Of a stretch of 64,000 nt of DNA, positions 27,263 through 37,373 are shown piece after piece (position 1 is the first letter of the stretch; every line of letters begins with the position of its first letter). The position numbers and the translations under genes are program-made. Source of the DNA: Streptomyces sp. NBC_01255 (GTDB lineage: Bacteria > Actinomycetota > Actinomycetes > Streptomycetales > Streptomycetaceae); assembly GCF_036226445.1 (NCBI RefSeq), contig NZ_CP108474.1:2480001-2544000 (forward strand), read 5' to 3'. The notes beneath the pieces are model-generated. The model was not told the origin of the DNA, made no database searches, and saw only the letters and a list, made by a program, of their open reading frames with translations.

Positions 27263-28213
27263 TCAACTCCTCACTCCGTGCGATCGCCTGCCCCGGAACA
27301 GGGACAGGCCCACCACTCCCATAACGAGCAGAAGTTCCGCAGGGGTCGGGAGCCCGGGCAATCCGTTCAGATTGCGCGGGGCCACACTATGCGACAGACC
27401 GAGCGCGGACTCGGAACTCGCACGCCCGTCCGGTACGGCGGCGAAGGTCTCGCGCTCCTCCAGGCTCCGCCAGTTCCCGACGGGCCAGGCGATCACGACG
27501 GCACGTCCCACGACCTGCTCCTCGGAGACGGTTCCGTGGTCCTTCTCGTCGAGGTGGTAGCGGGAGTCCGCCGAGTTGGAGCGGTGGTCGCCGAGGACGA
27601 AGATCCGGCCCTCCGGGACCTTCACCTCGAAGGGGATCGTGGACGGCTTGTTCCCCGGGTGCAGGTACGGCTCGTCCAGCGGTACGCCGTTGACGGTAAG
27701 CCGCCCGTCCTTGTCGCAGCAGCGGACGGTGTCGCCTCCGACGGCGACGACCCGCTTGATGAGGTCGCGGTCGTCGGCCGAGGGCAGCAGTCCGATGAAG
27801 GTCAGGGCCTGCTTGACCTGCTTGATGCCGATCGGGTCCTCGGAGGCCGGCGCGGCCTCCTTCTGGAGCCAGTTGCCGGGGTCCTTGAAGACGACGACGT
27901 CGCCGCGCTGGGGGCGGGAGCCGAACCAGGGGGTGAGCTTGTCGACGAGTACCCGGTCGTCGATGCGGATCGTCTGCTCCATGGAGCCGGAGGGGATGAC
28001 GAACGCCTGGACCAGGAACGTCTTGAGGACGAGCGCGATGAGCACGGCCACGGTGACGAGGATCGGGATCTCGCGGATCGCGGAGCGCTGCCGGCGGCGC
28101 TTGACCTTGCGGGCGAGTCTGCGCCGCTCGGCCCGTCCCGGCAACGGCGCGGGGCCTGGGGCGTGTGCGGGGCCGTGTGCGGGCCCGCCCGGCGGTCGGC
28201 CGCGGCTACCCAT
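27263..28213 (-). CDS. sipX: Signal peptidase I (SipX position)
   Basis: 316 residues from ATG 28213, which overlaps the end of sipW by 8 nt. The N-terminus is Pro/Gly-rich then highly basic (RRRLARKVKRRRQR) before the membrane segment at about 49-66. Catalytic Ser77 is in IPSGSMEQT and the Lys in LIKRVVAVGGD; LGDHRSNSADSRYH is box E. A hydrophobic C-terminal segment (PAELLLVMGVVGLSLF) follows. The stop is 1 nt before the sipY start, so sipW-sipX-sipY form an operon. Confidence 0.92.
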   Translation of the reverse strand: MGSRGRPPGGPAHGPAHAPGPAPLPGRAERRRLARKVKRRRQRSAIREIPILVTVAVLIALVLKTFLVQAFVIPSGSMEQTIRIDDRVLVDKLTPWFGSRPQRGDVVVFKDPGNWLQKEAAPASEDPIGIKQVKQALTFIGLLPSADDRDLIKRVVAVGGDTVRCCDKDGRLTVNGVPLDEPYLHPGNKPSTIPFEVKVPEGRIFVLGDHRSNSADSRYHLDEKDHGTVSEEQVVGRAVVIAWPVGNWRSLEERETFAAVPDGRASSESALGLSHSVAPRNLNGLPGLPTPAELLLVMGVVGLSLFRGRRSHGVRS

Positions 28214-28961
28214 GGGGGCGGCCCGTGCCGTGCCCACCGGCCGGCGGGGCAGGTACGGCGTCGAAGGCGCCCGTCCCGGGCACGGTGGACCAGCGGTCGA
28301 AGGGCCAGGCGATCCAGTCGGCGCGTCCGACGACCTTGTCGACGGGGACCATGCCGCCGCCGGGGCTGCCGAGGTGGTCGCGGGAGTCGCTGGACTGGCT
28401 CCGGTGGTCCCCCATCACCCAGAGCTTGCCCTCGGGGACGACGATGTCGAAGGGGACGCTGGACGGCTGGTCGCCGAGCATCACGTACCGCTCCTCGACG
28501 GGGACGCCGTTGACGGTGAGCCGCCCGTCCTTGTCGCAGCAGACCACCCGGTCGCCGCCGACGCCGACGACCCGCTTCACGAAGTCGGTCTCGTCGGGTT
28601 CCGCGAACCCGAGGGCGGCCGCGGCGTCGTGCAGGAGCCCGCTGACCGGATTGCCGTCGAGATCCTCCCGTACGAAGGAGCCGGTGCCGTCGAAGACGAC
28701 GACGTCGCCCCGGCGCGGCTCGCTGCCGAAACGGTACGCCAGCTTGTTCACAAGGATCCGGTCGCCGATCCGGAGCGTCGGCTCCATCGAGCTGCTGGGG
28801 ATCAGGAACGGCTGGATCACGAAGTGGCTCAGGAGCAGCAGGAAGAGCACACAGGCGACGCCGAGGAAGCCCGTACGCCGCCAGGAAACGCGCGCGGAGC
28901 GCGACCCGTCCTCCGTGTCGGTGGAGGGGTCGCGCTCCGTGTGCTGTGCTTCGGTGTCCAT
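28206..28961 (-). CDS. sipW: Signal peptidase I (SipW position)
   Basis: 251 residues, first of the four tandem signal peptidase genes. It has one N-terminal membrane segment (about 30-50), catalytic Ser58 in IPSSSMEPT, Lys in FVKRVVGVGGD and box E MGDHRSQSSDSRDH. No C-terminal membrane segment is present, unlike the other three, which agrees with what is known for SipW of S. lividans. It follows rplS on the same strand. Confidence 0.92.
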   Translation of the reverse strand: MDTEAQHTERDPSTDTEDGSRSARVSWRRTGFLGVACVLFLLLLSHFVIQPFLIPSSSMEPTLRIGDRILVNKLAYRFGSEPRRGDVVVFDGTGSFVREDLDGNPVSGLLHDAAAALGFAEPDETDFVKRVVGVGGDRVVCCDKDGRLTVNGVPVEERYVMLGDQPSSVPFDIVVPEGKLWVMGDHRSQSSDSRDHLGSPGGGMVPVDKVVGRADWIAWPFDRWSTVPGTGAFDAVPAPPAGGHGTGRPHG

Positions 28962-29029
28962 CGGGGACAGAGCCTATCCGGCCCGTCTGTGCGAGGACCT
29001 CAAGCGTCGCGTGAGCGGTGAGCCGGGGC

Positions 29030-29380
29030 TCAGCGGTCGCGCTTCTCCTTGATCTTGGCAGCCTTGCCGCGCAGCTCACGCAGGTAGTAGAGCTTGGCGC
29101 GACGGACGTCACCGCGGGTGACGAGCTCGATCTTCTCGAAGATCGGGCTGTTCACCGGGAAGGTGCGCTCGACGCCGACGGAGAACGAGACCTTGCGGAC
29201 CGTGAAGGACTCGCTGACGCCCGCGCCCTGGCGGCGGATGACGACGCCCTTGAACTGCTGGATACGGGAGCGGTTGCCTTCGATGACGCGCACGTGGACG
29301 TTCACGGTGTCGCCGGCGCGGAAGGCGGGGAGGTCGGAGCGGATGGAAGCCGCGTTGACCTGGTCGAGCAGGGAGGCCAT
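29030..29380 (-). CDS. rplS: 50S ribosomal protein L19
   Basis: 116 residues. [20 protein letters not shown] and [20 protein letters not shown] are characteristic, with [19 protein letters not shown] at the end. ATG 29380 (MASLLDQVN) fits the family start; a GTG nine codons upstream does not. It is downstream of trmD, as in most bacteria. Confidence 0.98.
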   Translation of the reverse strand: MASLLDQVNAASIRSDLPAFRAGDTVNVHVRVIEGNRSRIQQFKGVVIRRQGAGVSESFTVRKVSFSVGVERTFPVNSPIFEKIELVTRGDVRRAKLYYLRELRGKAAKIKEKRDR

Positions 29381-29507
29381 GGAGGTCTCTTTCCTCGCTG
29401 ATGCCACAGGTCATCAGCGGTACGTTCGGATGTCTGGGGTGCCGTTCGTCCCAGGCGGGCGTCGTTCCCCCTGTGGCAGGGGCGCGCGCCGGACGGACGA
29501 CAGCGGC

Positions 29508-30329
29508 CTATTCTTCCACGTCGGGGAGCTTGCGCCAAAATCGGCCACCCGGCTCGGGCGCCCACCCCATCATCGAGAGGATCTCGCGGTCCTTCTTGTC
29601 GAAGGCGGCCGGATCGCAGCGCTCGATGAGATCGGGGCGGTTGGCGACCGTACGCCGGAAGGCCTCGTCCCGCCGCCAGCGCGCGATCTTCCCGTGGTGC
29701 CCGCTGAGCAGGACGTCGGGGATGCCCCGGCCGCGCCACTCGGGGGGCTTGGTGTAGACGGGCCCCTCCAGGAGGTTGGCCATGGCGCCGGGGGCGAAGG
29801 AGTCGTCGCGGTGGGACTCGGCGTTGCCGAGGACGCCGGGCAGGAGGCGGGCGACGGCCTCGGTGACGACGAGGACGGCGGCCTCTCCGCCGGCGAGGAC
29901 GTAGTCGCCGATGGAGACCTCGTAGACCGGCATGCGGGTCGCGTACTCGTCCATGACGCGGCGGTCGATGCCCTCGTAGCGGGCCGGCGTGAAGATCAGC
30001 CAGGGCCGCTCGGAGAGCTCGACGGCCAGCTCCTGGGTGAAGGGCCGGCCGCTGGGGGTCGGGACGACGAGGACCGGGCCGTGGGCGCCGGCCTCGTAGC
30101 CGTCGGCGAGCGCCTCGTCGAGCGCGTCGCCCCAGGGCTCGGTCTTCATGACCATGCCGGGGCCGCCGCCGTACGGGGTGTCGTCGACCGTGTTGTGCCG
30201 GTCGTAGGTCCAGTCGCGCAGGTGGTGGACGTGGACGTCGAGCTGTCCCCGCGCGCGGGCCTTGCCCACGAGGGAGACGTTCAGCGGTTCGAGGTACTCG
30301 GGGAAGATCGTGACGACGTCGAGCCTCAT
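29508..30329 (-). CDS. trmD: tRNA (guanine37-N1)-methyltransferase TrmD
   Basis: 273 residues. SPOUT-class enzyme that prevents frameshifting by methylating G37. [16 protein letters not shown] opens the protein; [14 protein letters not shown] and the knot region [18 protein letters not shown] are diagnostic. ATG 30329 overlaps the rimM stop by 4 nt. Confidence 0.98.
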   Translation of the reverse strand: MRLDVVTIFPEYLEPLNVSLVGKARARGQLDVHVHHLRDWTYDRHNTVDDTPYGGGPGMVMKTEPWGDALDEALADGYEAGAHGPVLVVPTPSGRPFTQELAVELSERPWLIFTPARYEGIDRRVMDEYATRMPVYEVSIGDYVLAGGEAAVLVVTEAVARLLPGVLGNAESHRDDSFAPGAMANLLEGPVYTKPPEWRGRGIPDVLLSGHHGKIARWRRDEAFRRTVANRPDLIERCDPAAFDKKDREILSMMGWAPEPGGRFWRKLPDVEE

Positions 30330-30901
30330 TCCCCTGCCTCCTCGGACTCCTCGGACTCGTCGGAGTCCTCGCGGGAGGAGGCGATCACGGCGCGGTCGTC
30401 GATCAGGCCGGGCGGCGGGTCGATGACGGCCCGCTGCTCCTCCAGGTCGATCTCGGTGACGATCGACGACACGAAGGGGATCATCAGCTCGGTGCCGTCG
30501 GGCCGCTCGACGATGAAGAGGTCCTGGGACGGCAGGTGGGAGATCTCGGTGATCCGGCCGATCTCGGTGCCGTCGGCGAGGACGACGTCGAGGTCCATGA
30601 GCTGGTGGTCGTAGTACTCGTCCTCCTCCTCCGGCATCTCCTCGGGGTCGACCTCGGCGATGAGGAGGGTGTTGCGCAGGGCCTCGGCGGCGTTGCGGTC
30701 GCGGACGCCCTCGAAGCGCAGCAACAGCTTGCCGCTGTGGACCTTGCCGGACTCGATGGTCAGCGGCCCGGCGGAGGCCGGGTCCGTGAGCAGGACGGCT
30801 CCGGGGCCGAGCCTGAGCTCGGGCTCGTCGGTCCGCACCTCGACGGTGACCTCGCCCTTGATGCCGTGGGCGCGGCCGATCCGCGCGACTACCAACTGCA
30901 C
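30326..30901 (-). CDS. rimM: 16S rRNA processing protein RimM
   Basis: 191 residues from GTG 30901, which has ggag 4 nt upstream; a start 13 codons earlier is unlikely. The N-terminal RimM domain shows [18 protein letters not shown], and the PRC-barrel domain follows ([27 protein letters not shown]). The C-terminus is an acidic Ser/Glu tail ([16 protein letters not shown]). It assists 30S maturation by binding S19. Operon rpsP-KH-rimM-trmD-rplS. Confidence 0.96.
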   Translation of the reverse strand: MQLVVARIGRAHGIKGEVTVEVRTDEPELRLGPGAVLLTDPASAGPLTIESGKVHSGKLLLRFEGVRDRNAAEALRNTLLIAEVDPEEMPEEEDEYYDHQLMDLDVVLADGTEIGRITEISHLPSQDLFIVERPDGTELMIPFVSSIVTEIDLEEQRAVIDPPPGLIDDRAVIASSREDSDESEESEEAGE

Positions 30902-30946
30902 TGCTCCACACTCTCCTGTCACACAGCTCGTACGACACAAACGACA

Positions 30947-30982
30947 ACGGGCCGGGGTGGGCGTAAGCCCTCCCCGGCCCGT
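30947..30982 (-). terminator. Hairpin between the KH gene and rimM
   Basis: 11-bp perfect outer stem (30947-30957 with 30972-30982) with further pairing inside. It lies in the 116-bp gap between the KH-domain gene and rimM and may attenuate read-through from rpsP into rimM-trmD-rplS. Confidence 0.65.
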
Positions 30983-31017
30983 GCCGGCACATCATTCAAC
31001 CGATGCGGCCGACTTGT

Positions 31018-31257
31018 TCAGCGGACCTGGTCCACGTCGACGAGGTCGACTCGGATCCCACGGCCGCCGATGGCGCCCACGACGGTACGCAGCGCACGCG
31101 CGGTGCGGCCGTTGCGGCCGATCACCTTGCCGAGGTCGTCGGGGTGTACCCGGACCTCCAGCACGCGGCCACGGCGCAGGTTGCGCGAGGCGACCTGCAC
31201 ATCGTCGGGGTTGTCGACGATGCCCTTCACGAGGTGCTCGAGAGCCTCCTCGAGCAT
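31018..31257 (-). CDS. KH-domain RNA-binding protein (KhpA type)
   Basis: 79 residues. A single KH domain with the GxxG loop in GKVIGRNGRTARALRTVV. KhpA proteins pair with KhpB/Jag and bind many RNAs; in streptomycetes the role is not established. It starts 2 nt after the rpsP stop, the conserved rpsP-khpA-rimM order. Confidence 0.93.
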   Translation of the reverse strand: MLEEALEHLVKGIVDNPDDVQVASRNLRRGRVLEVRVHPDDLGKVIGRNGRTARALRTVVGAIGGRGIRVDLVDVDQVR

Positions 31258-31259
31258 GC

Positions 31260-31703
31260 TCAGGCCTCGGTCGACTCGGTCGACGCGGCCTCGGCCTCGT
31301 CAGCCTTCTTGTCGGCCTTCTTGGCCTTCTGGGTGATGGCCTCACCCTTGTCGTCGCCGGCCTCGAGGGTCTTCGCGAACTCGTCGAACGAGGCGCGCTT
31401 CGCCTCCTTCGTCGCGGGGACGAGCAGGGCCTTCTCGGGGGCCGGGAGGCCCTTGGCCTTCTGCCAGTCGCCCGTGAGCTTCAGGATGGCGAGGACGGGC
31501 TCGGTCGGCTGGGCGCCGACGGACAGCCAGTACTGCGCACGCTCGGAGTCGACCTCGATACGCGACGGGTTGTACGTCGGGTGGTAGAGGCCGATCTCCT
31601 CGATCGCGCGACCGTCCCGGCGGGTGCGGGAGTCGGCGACGACGATGCGGTAGTGCGGCTGGCGGATCTTACCGAGGCGCTTGAGCTTGATCTTGACTGC
31701 CAC
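31260..31703 (-). CDS. rpsP: 30S ribosomal protein S16
   Basis: 147 residues from GTG 31703 with aggaga upstream. [19 protein letters not shown] and [17 protein letters not shown] are diagnostic of S16. It is longer than E. coli S16 (82 residues) because of a Lys/Ala/Glu-rich C-terminal tail, common in actinobacteria. First gene of the rpsP-khpA-rimM-trmD-rplS group. Confidence 0.97.
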   Translation of the reverse strand: MAVKIKLKRLGKIRQPHYRIVVADSRTRRDGRAIEEIGLYHPTYNPSRIEVDSERAQYWLSVGAQPTEPVLAILKLTGDWQKAKGLPAPEKALLVPATKEAKRASFDEFAKTLEAGDDKGEAITQKAKKADKKADEAEAASTESTEA

Positions 31704-31853
31704 TGGAGTGGTGTCTCCTGGTCTTGACGTGGTTGGGCACTTTGAGATGCCACGTGGGGTTGCGGTACTCGGATGCCCGATGGACGCGTCAGCCGGAGGA
31801 GAGAGGGGTCCTATGCGACTGTCGAGTACAGCTGTCCATTGTGCCACACGCCG

Positions 31854-31876
31854 AGGGGGTGCCTTGGGCACCCCCT
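31854..31876 (-). terminator. Terminator of the SprT-like gene
   Basis: Perfect 10-bp stem, agggggtgcc (31854-31863) with ggcaccccct (31867-31876), around a 3-nt loop. It lies 6 nt after the stop of the SprT-like gene and upstream of the rpsP promoter region. Confidence 0.8.
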
Positions 31877-31881
31877 GAGGG

Positions 31882-32475
31882 TCAGCTGGCGGCGCCCACC
31901 GTCTCCGGGATACGGAAGGGCTTGCCGCAGCCGCCGCAGACGATCGGGGCCTGGGCCAGCACGGACGGCACCACGCGGACGTTCCGCCCGCAGTCGCAGA
32001 CGGCCTTGACGCGGACGCCGCCGCCGGAGGAGCCGTGCCGGGCGGCCGGTCCCCGGAAGGAGCGCTTCGTGTCGGCCGCGGTCGCGACGGTGTGGGCCTT
32101 GAGGGCCCGCTGGAGGCGCTCGATGGTGGGGCGGTATCGCCGCCGCGCCTCCGGGTTGAGCGTGACCAGGGAGAAGCCGCTGCTCGCGTGTGGCTCCTCG
32201 GGGTGGTCGAGCCCCATCTCCTCGGCGATCGCGAGGAATCTGCGGTTGTGGTAGCGGCCGGCGCGGGAGGTGTCGCGGACCCCTCGGGCGGCGGCGATGC
32301 CGTGGACTGCCTCGTGGAGCAGTCGCTCGAAGGAGAGCTCGGCGCCGCAGGCGGACGAGGACTCTCCGATCAGGGACTCGGGCGCGGCTAGATCGGGCAG
32401 CTCGGGGTGGTGCCGCTGAATGTCGGCCCACGCCTGTGCCAGCTCTGCGGCGAGAACAGGTGGTGTCGTGCTCAC
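31882..32475 (-). CDS. SprT-like zinc-metalloprotease-fold protein
   Basis: 197 residues from GTG 32475; a GTG at 32538 would add 21 residues, and neither has a good ribosome-binding site. [14 protein letters not shown] carries an HExxH zinc motif, and a later His/Glu pair ([17 protein letters not shown]) fits the SprT/Spartan layout. The C-terminal part has four Cys in CDCGRN and CGGCGKPF, a probable zinc ribbon. SprT-like proteins in other organisms cut DNA-protein crosslinks or are plasmid-borne. The role here is unknown. It stands alone between rpsP and a methyltransferase. Confidence 0.7.
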   Translation of the reverse strand: MSTTPPVLAAELAQAWADIQRHHPELPDLAAPESLIGESSSACGAELSFERLLHEAVHGIAAARGVRDTSRAGRYHNRRFLAIAEEMGLDHPEEPHASSGFSLVTLNPEARRRYRPTIERLQRALKAHTVATAADTKRSFRGPAARHGSSGGGVRVKAVCDCGRNVRVVPSVLAQAPIVCGGCGKPFRIPETVGAAS

Positions 32476-32864
32476 GTCGTGTACAACGAGCCGATGTGCC
32501 CCCGGGTTCCATTCCGGGGCATCCCAAATATTTTGCACTTACCCGTCAGTTGCCGTTGATGCGTCCTGACGAGGGCCAGTGCGCCGATCTGCGGAGAAGC
32601 CGCGCAGGGAGCGTCAAGCCGGTGCGTAGTGACGCATACGCCCCGGCGCGTAGCCGTGGTGCGCACGCCCCCGTGAGGGGCTCCCGCAGCGTCCCGGGAC
32701 GGGGGCGGGAAGTGTTGCAGGGACATTACCGGGTCGGCGTGCGCGGGCGCGCACCGCCCCTCCCCCGGGCGAATCGGTGCGGCGCCAGCACTGGACGCGG
32801 CCGGTGTTGCGCAGTTCCCTGACTACGGGGGGCTGTCGTCCAGGCACGGATTGGGGCTCTTTCC
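32476..32864. other. Divergent intergenic region, SprT-like gene / methyltransferase
   Basis: 389 bp without a supported gene. It must contain both promoters. A short hairpin gtgcgc-gggc-gcgcac lies near 32740-32756. I see no terminator, repeat or RNA motif. Codon bias in all frames looks non-coding. Confidence 0.5.
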
Positions 32865-33602
32865 ATGACACCTACGCTCGTCCCGCACCACCCCGCGCGT
32901 GACTGGGCCGAGATCCAGGAACGCATGCTCGTCCCGCTCTACGAGGCGGTGTACGACCGCGTCGGCGTGGGTGCGCGGTCCCGGCTGCTCGGCCTCGGCT
33001 CGGGCACCGGACTTGCCCTGCTGATGGCGGCGGCGCGGGGCGCGCGGGTGGTCGGCGTGGACCGGGACCACGCGCGCGTGGAGCTGGCAAGGGAGCGTCT
33101 CCCGGAGGACGTGACGGTCGCGGAGGAAGCGGCGGACGTGCCGACGGGAGACGGTCCGTACGACGTGATCACGGCGTTCCACGCGACGGCCGGGCTGCTC
33201 CCCGAGCTCACGGCACTCACCCGTTCGGCGCAATCGGGCGCGGTCGTCGTCCTCGCGGGGTGGGGGCCGCCGGAGCGGTGCGCCACGGAGCCGGTGCTGC
33301 GGGTCGCGGACCGGCTCGCGGACCGGGCGCCGTCGGTGCGGGCCGACCTGGACGGTCTGGTGGCCCGGGCGGGGCTCCGGCCGGCCGGTTCGGGGCGGGT
33401 CGCGTGCCCCTTCGGGTACGCCGACGGGGCCAGTGCCGTGCGCGGCCTGCTGTCGACGGGAGCGTTCGACGAGGCCGTGCGGGCGACCGAGCTCTCGCAG
33501 GTGGAGAAGGAGATCGAGGAGGCGCTCGCCCCGTACGTCCGGGCGGACGGGACGGTGTGGATGCCGAACGTCTTCCGGTACGTGCTCGCCGGCGTGCGGT
33601 GA
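32865..33602 (+). CDS. Class I SAM-dependent methyltransferase
   Basis: 245 residues. Motif I is LLGLGSGTGLALLMAA (about residues 41-56), followed by an acidic residue in VVGVDRDHARV, the usual SAM ribose contact. DVITAFHATAG takes the place of motif IV. The target is not evident. The fold resembles small-molecule methyltransferases more than RNA enzymes. It is convergent with ftsH; GC-rich hairpins in 33603-33665 could end both transcripts. Confidence 0.8.
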   Translation: MTPTLVPHHPARDWAEIQERMLVPLYEAVYDRVGVGARSRLLGLGSGTGLALLMAAARGARVVGVDRDHARVELARERLPEDVTVAEEAADVPTGDGPYDVITAFHATAGLLPELTALTRSAQSGAVVVLAGWGPPERCATEPVLRVADRLADRAPSVRADLDGLVARAGLRPAGSGRVACPFGYADGASAVRGLLSTGAFDEAVRATELSQVEKEIEEALAPYVRADGTVWMPNVFRYVLAGVR

Positions 33603-33665
33603 GGCCTCGCGGCGGGGCCGGTCGTCGTTCCCGGCGCGGCAGCAGGCCTCCTGCCGGGCCGGGCC

Positions 33666-35615
33666 TCAGGCCTCCTGTCCGGCGCCGGGCAGGTCGTCCT
33701 TGCCCGCGCGGGTGACGCCGGCCGCGCGGTAGGCCGCGTCCTCCTCCAGGGTCTCGTTCGCGAGGAGGGCGGCGGCCAGGGCGTCCAGCTGGGGGCGGTG
33801 GTCACGGAGCAGCCGTACGGCGCTCTCGTAGCACTCGTCGACGATGCGGCGCATCTCGGCGTCGACGGTGTCAAGGGTGGCGGGGGCGGCGGAGAGGCCG
33901 TACGCCTGCTGGGCGTCGCTCGGGATGGCGGTGAGGCGGCCGACGCGCTCGCTCATGCCCCAGCGGCCGACCATGCCCCGGGCGATGCCGGTGACCTGCT
34001 CCAGGTCGCTCTCCGCGCCGGTCGTGACGACGCCGAAGACGACCTGCTCGGCCGCCATGCCGCCGAGGGCGCCGATGATCCGGCCGCGCAGGTACTCCTC
34101 CGTGTAGGCGTACCTGTCGGCGTCGGGGGTCGACAGGGTGACGCCGAGGGCCCGGCCGCGCGGCACGATGGTGATCTTGCGGACCGGGTCGGCGCCGGGC
34201 TGGAGCATGCCGAGCAGCGCGTGCCCGCTCTCGTGGTACGCGGTGCGGCGCCGCTCCTCCTCCGGCATCACCAGGGGCCGTTCGGCGCCGAGCTGGACCT
34301 TCTCCAGGGCGTCGGAGAGGTCGGACCGGGTGACGGCCTTCTGCTCACGCTTGACCGCGAGGAGGGCGGCCTCGTTGGCGAGGTTGGCGAGTTCGGCGCC
34401 GGTCATGCCCGGGGTCGTCTTGGCCACGTGCTCCAGGTCGACGTCCTTGGCGAGGGGGATCTCCCGGGTGTGGATCCTCAGGATGGCCTCGCGTCCGCCC
34501 CGGTCGGGCGGGTTGACGTGGACGATCCGGTCGAAGCGGCCCGGCCGGGTGAGGGCGGGGTCGAGGACGTCGGCGCGGTTGGTGGCGGCGAGGACGATGA
34601 CGCCTTCGGAGCCGGTGAAGCCGTCCATCTCGGTGAGGATCTGGTTGAGGGTCTGCTCGCGCTCGTCGTGGCCGCCCATGCCCGAGCCGCCGCCCCGGGC
34701 GCGGCCGATGGTGTCGATCTCATCGATGAAGATGATCGCCGGGGCGACCTTGCGGGCCTCGGCGAAGAGTTCCCGTACCCGGGAGGCGCCCACGCCCACG
34801 ATCATCTCGATGAACTCGGAGGCGGAGGCGGAGAAGAAGGGCACTCCGGCCTCGCCGGCGACGGCCCGGGCGAGGAGGGTCTTGCCGGTGCCGGGAGGGC
34901 CGGCGAGGAGGACGCCGCGGGGCATCCTGGCGCCCATCTCGCGGTAGGAGTCGGGGTTCTTCAGGAAGTCGACGACGTCGTTGAGCTCGCCCTCGACCTC
35001 GTCGATGCCGGCGACGTCCGCGAACGTGGTGCGCTTGCCGCCCTCCAGTTCGACGGGCTTGGGCGGGGTCTTGCGGCCGAGCATGCCGCCCGCGCCGCCC
35101 ATGCCGGAGCTCATCCGGCGGGCGATGAACACCCACAGCACGACGAGCAGCAGCATCGGGGCGAGCGAGATGAGGAGGTTGACGAGGAAGCTGCGTTCCT
35201 TGACGACGGGTTCGGCGGTGACGGTGACGTTCTGCTTGGTCAGCTGCGCCCACAGGTCGTCGTCGGCGAAGGCCGGCCGCTGGGTCGTGAACTTGGTGTA
35301 GTCGCCCTTGCCGTCCGGGACGGGCCGCTTGTCCTTCAGCTGCCCCTGGATCGCGTCGCCCTTGGAGTAGATCTTCGTGACGTTCCCGGCGGCGACCTGC
35401 TTGTCGAACTCGGTGTACGAGATCGTCGGCCCGTCGCCCTCGTTGAAGAACGACAGGACGATGTTGGCGAGCAGGTACACGACGAGTGCGGTGAGGATGA
35501 GCCCGCCCCAGCCGCCCGGCATCTTCTTCTTCTTCTTCGCCGGCGGGGGCGGCGGGGCCCCTTCCGAGCGCCAGGGCTGATCGGTCCGGTCGCGCGGGGG
35601 GACGGGGTTGGCCAC
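33666..35615 (-). CDS. ftsH: ATP-dependent zinc metalloprotease FtsH
   Basis: 649 residues. Two N-terminal membrane segments (near residues 35-55 and about 140-160) flank an extracytoplasmic domain. The AAA domain has Walker A GPPGTGKT (Lys about 245) and Walker [12 protein letters not shown]. The M41 protease motif is HESGH at 461-465 with the third ligand in AESDLEQV. The N-terminal tail contains [11 protein letters not shown]. It degrades membrane and short-lived proteins. From memory streptomycetes have another ftsH next to folE, so this is probably the second paralogue (ftsH2). Confidence 0.95.
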   Translation of the reverse strand: MANPVPPRDRTDQPWRSEGAPPPPPAKKKKKMPGGWGGLILTALVVYLLANIVLSFFNEGDGPTISYTEFDKQVAAGNVTKIYSKGDAIQGQLKDKRPVPDGKGDYTKFTTQRPAFADDDLWAQLTKQNVTVTAEPVVKERSFLVNLLISLAPMLLLVVLWVFIARRMSSGMGGAGGMLGRKTPPKPVELEGGKRTTFADVAGIDEVEGELNDVVDFLKNPDSYREMGARMPRGVLLAGPPGTGKTLLARAVAGEAGVPFFSASASEFIEMIVGVGASRVRELFAEARKVAPAIIFIDEIDTIGRARGGGSGMGGHDEREQTLNQILTEMDGFTGSEGVIVLAATNRADVLDPALTRPGRFDRIVHVNPPDRGGREAILRIHTREIPLAKDVDLEHVAKTTPGMTGAELANLANEAALLAVKREQKAVTRSDLSDALEKVQLGAERPLVMPEEERRRTAYHESGHALLGMLQPGADPVRKITIVPRGRALGVTLSTPDADRYAYTEEYLRGRIIGALGGMAAEQVVFGVVTTGAESDLEQVTGIARGMVGRWGMSERVGRLTAIPSDAQQAYGLSAAPATLDTVDAEMRRIVDECYESAVRLLRDHRPQLDALAAALLANETLEEDAAYRAAGVTRAGKDDLPGAGQEA

Positions 35616-35698
35616 GTGACTCTCCTCGGGGCGGCAGTGGCCCCAGTATCGAAGAGCAGGGCAAACCCGGCATCGCGGGCGGGCCGGAGGAGTGAAAA

Positions 35699-35733
35699 GG
35701 GGCCCTGGGCGGTTTCGTACCGCCCAGGGCCCC
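35699..35733 (-). terminator. Strong terminator after ffh
   Basis: 15-bp perfect stem (35699-35713 with 35719-35733) around a 5-nt loop. On the minus strand it is followed by TTTTC, so it resembles a classical intrinsic terminator. It starts 15 nt after the ffh stop. Confidence 0.9.
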
Positions 35734-35747
35734 TCTCATGGCTTCGC

Positions 35748-37301
35748 TCAGCCCATGAACTTCTTGAACTCGTCCGGGAGCTCGAAGTCCTTCGGGCTCT
35801 GGGCCGCCGCCGGGAGGCCGAAGGCGCCGCCCTGCTGCGCCTGCTCGCGGCGCTCGGCCTCGGCCTGCTCCTCGGCCTTCCGCTTCATCGGGTTGCCGCT
35901 CTTGCGCTTGCCCTTGGCCTGCTTGACCTGCTTCTTCTGCCGGCCGGGGCCACCACCCATGCCGGGCATGCCGGGCATCCCCGGCATGCCGCCGCCCTGG
36001 GCCATGCGGGACATCATCTTGCGGGCCTCGAAGAACCGCTCGACCAGGCCCTTCACCGCGCTGACCTCGACGCCCGAGCCCTTGGCGATACGGGCGCGGC
36101 GGGAGCCGTTGATGATGGTCGGGTCGTGGCGCTCGCCCGGGGTCATCGACTTGATGATGGCGGCCGTGCGGTCGACGTCCCGCTCGTCGATGTTGGCGAT
36201 CTGCTCCTTCATCTGGCCCATGCCGGGCAGCATGCCGAGCAGCTTCGAGATGGAGCCCATCTTGCGGACCTGCTCCATCTGCGCCAGGAAGTCGTCGAGC
36301 GTGAAGTCCTGGCCCTTCTTCGACGCGAGCTTCGAGGCCATCTTGGCGGCCTCGTCCTCGTCGAAGGTCTGCTGGGCCTTCTCGATGAGGGAGAGCATGT
36401 CGCCCATGCCGAGGATGCGCGACGCCATGCGGTCCGGGTGGAACGCGTCGAAGTCGTCGAGCTTCTCGCCGTTGGAGGCGAACATGATCTGCTTGCCGGT
36501 GACGTGCGCGATGGAGAGCGCGGCACCACCGCGGGCGTCGCCGTCGAGCTTGGAGAGCACGACGCCGTCGAAGCCGACGCCGTCGCGGAAGGCCTCGGCG
36601 GTGTTGACCGCGTCCTGGCCGATCATGGCGTCGACGACGAAGAGGACCTCGTCGGGGCTGACGGCGTCGCGGATGTCCGCGGCCTGCTGCATCAGCTCCT
36701 GGTCGATGCCGAGGCGGCCGGCGGTGTCGACGATGACGACGTCGTACATCTTGGTCCGCGCGAACTCGATGGAGTCCTTGGCGACCTGGACCGGGTCGCC
36801 GACGCCGTTGCCCGGCTGCGGGCCGTAGAACGCCACGCCCGCGCGCTCGGCGACGACGCCGAGCTGGGTGACGGCGTTGGGGCGCTGGAGGTCGCAGGCG
36901 ACGAGCAGCGGGGAGTGGCCCTGGCTCTTGAGCCAGACGCCGAGCTTTCCGGCGAGGGTGGTCTTACCGGCACCCTGGAGACCGGCGAGCATGATCACGG
37001 TCGGCGCGGTCTTCGCGAACCGCAGGCGCCGGGTCTCGCCACCGAGGATGGCGATGAGCTCCTCGTTGACGATCTTGATGACCTGCTGGGCCGGGTTCAG
37101 GGCCTGCGAGACCTCGAGCCCGAGGGCGCGCTCCTTGACCTGCTTGATGAAGGACCGGACGACCGGCAGGGCGACATCCGCTTCGAGCAGCGCGATACGG
37201 ATCTCGCGCGCGGTGGCGTCGATGTCCGCCTCGGACAGACGGCCCTTGCCGCGGAGGTTCTTGAAGGTCGCTGCAAGGCGGTCGGAGAGGGTATCGAACA
37301 C
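35748..37301 (-). CDS. ffh: Signal recognition particle protein Ffh
   Basis: 517 residues. The NG GTPase domain has G1 GLQGAGKTT, DLQRPNAVTQL, VDTAGRLGID and SKLDGDARGG. The Met-rich M domain binds 4.5S RNA and signal peptides; it ends in a Gly/Met/Pro-rich and Lys-rich tail (MPGMPGMPGMGGGPGRQKKQ). Co-translational targeting partner of FtsY, encoded about 7 kb away. Confidence 0.98.
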   Translation of the reverse strand: MFDTLSDRLAATFKNLRGKGRLSEADIDATAREIRIALLEADVALPVVRSFIKQVKERALGLEVSQALNPAQQVIKIVNEELIAILGGETRRLRFAKTAPTVIMLAGLQGAGKTTLAGKLGVWLKSQGHSPLLVACDLQRPNAVTQLGVVAERAGVAFYGPQPGNGVGDPVQVAKDSIEFARTKMYDVVIVDTAGRLGIDQELMQQAADIRDAVSPDEVLFVVDAMIGQDAVNTAEAFRDGVGFDGVVLSKLDGDARGGAALSIAHVTGKQIMFASNGEKLDDFDAFHPDRMASRILGMGDMLSLIEKAQQTFDEDEAAKMASKLASKKGQDFTLDDFLAQMEQVRKMGSISKLLGMLPGMGQMKEQIANIDERDVDRTAAIIKSMTPGERHDPTIINGSRRARIAKGSGVEVSAVKGLVERFFEARKMMSRMAQGGGMPGMPGMPGMGGGPGRQKKQVKQAKGKRKSGNPMKRKAEEQAEAERREQAQQGGAFGLPAAAQSPKDFELPDEFKKFMG

Positions 37302-37373
37302 GGCGGTCGCGGATCCTCAGGTGTCGGGGGCGGTCGGATTGCCCTCCAGGGTATCGGGCCGCTCGGAGGATGT

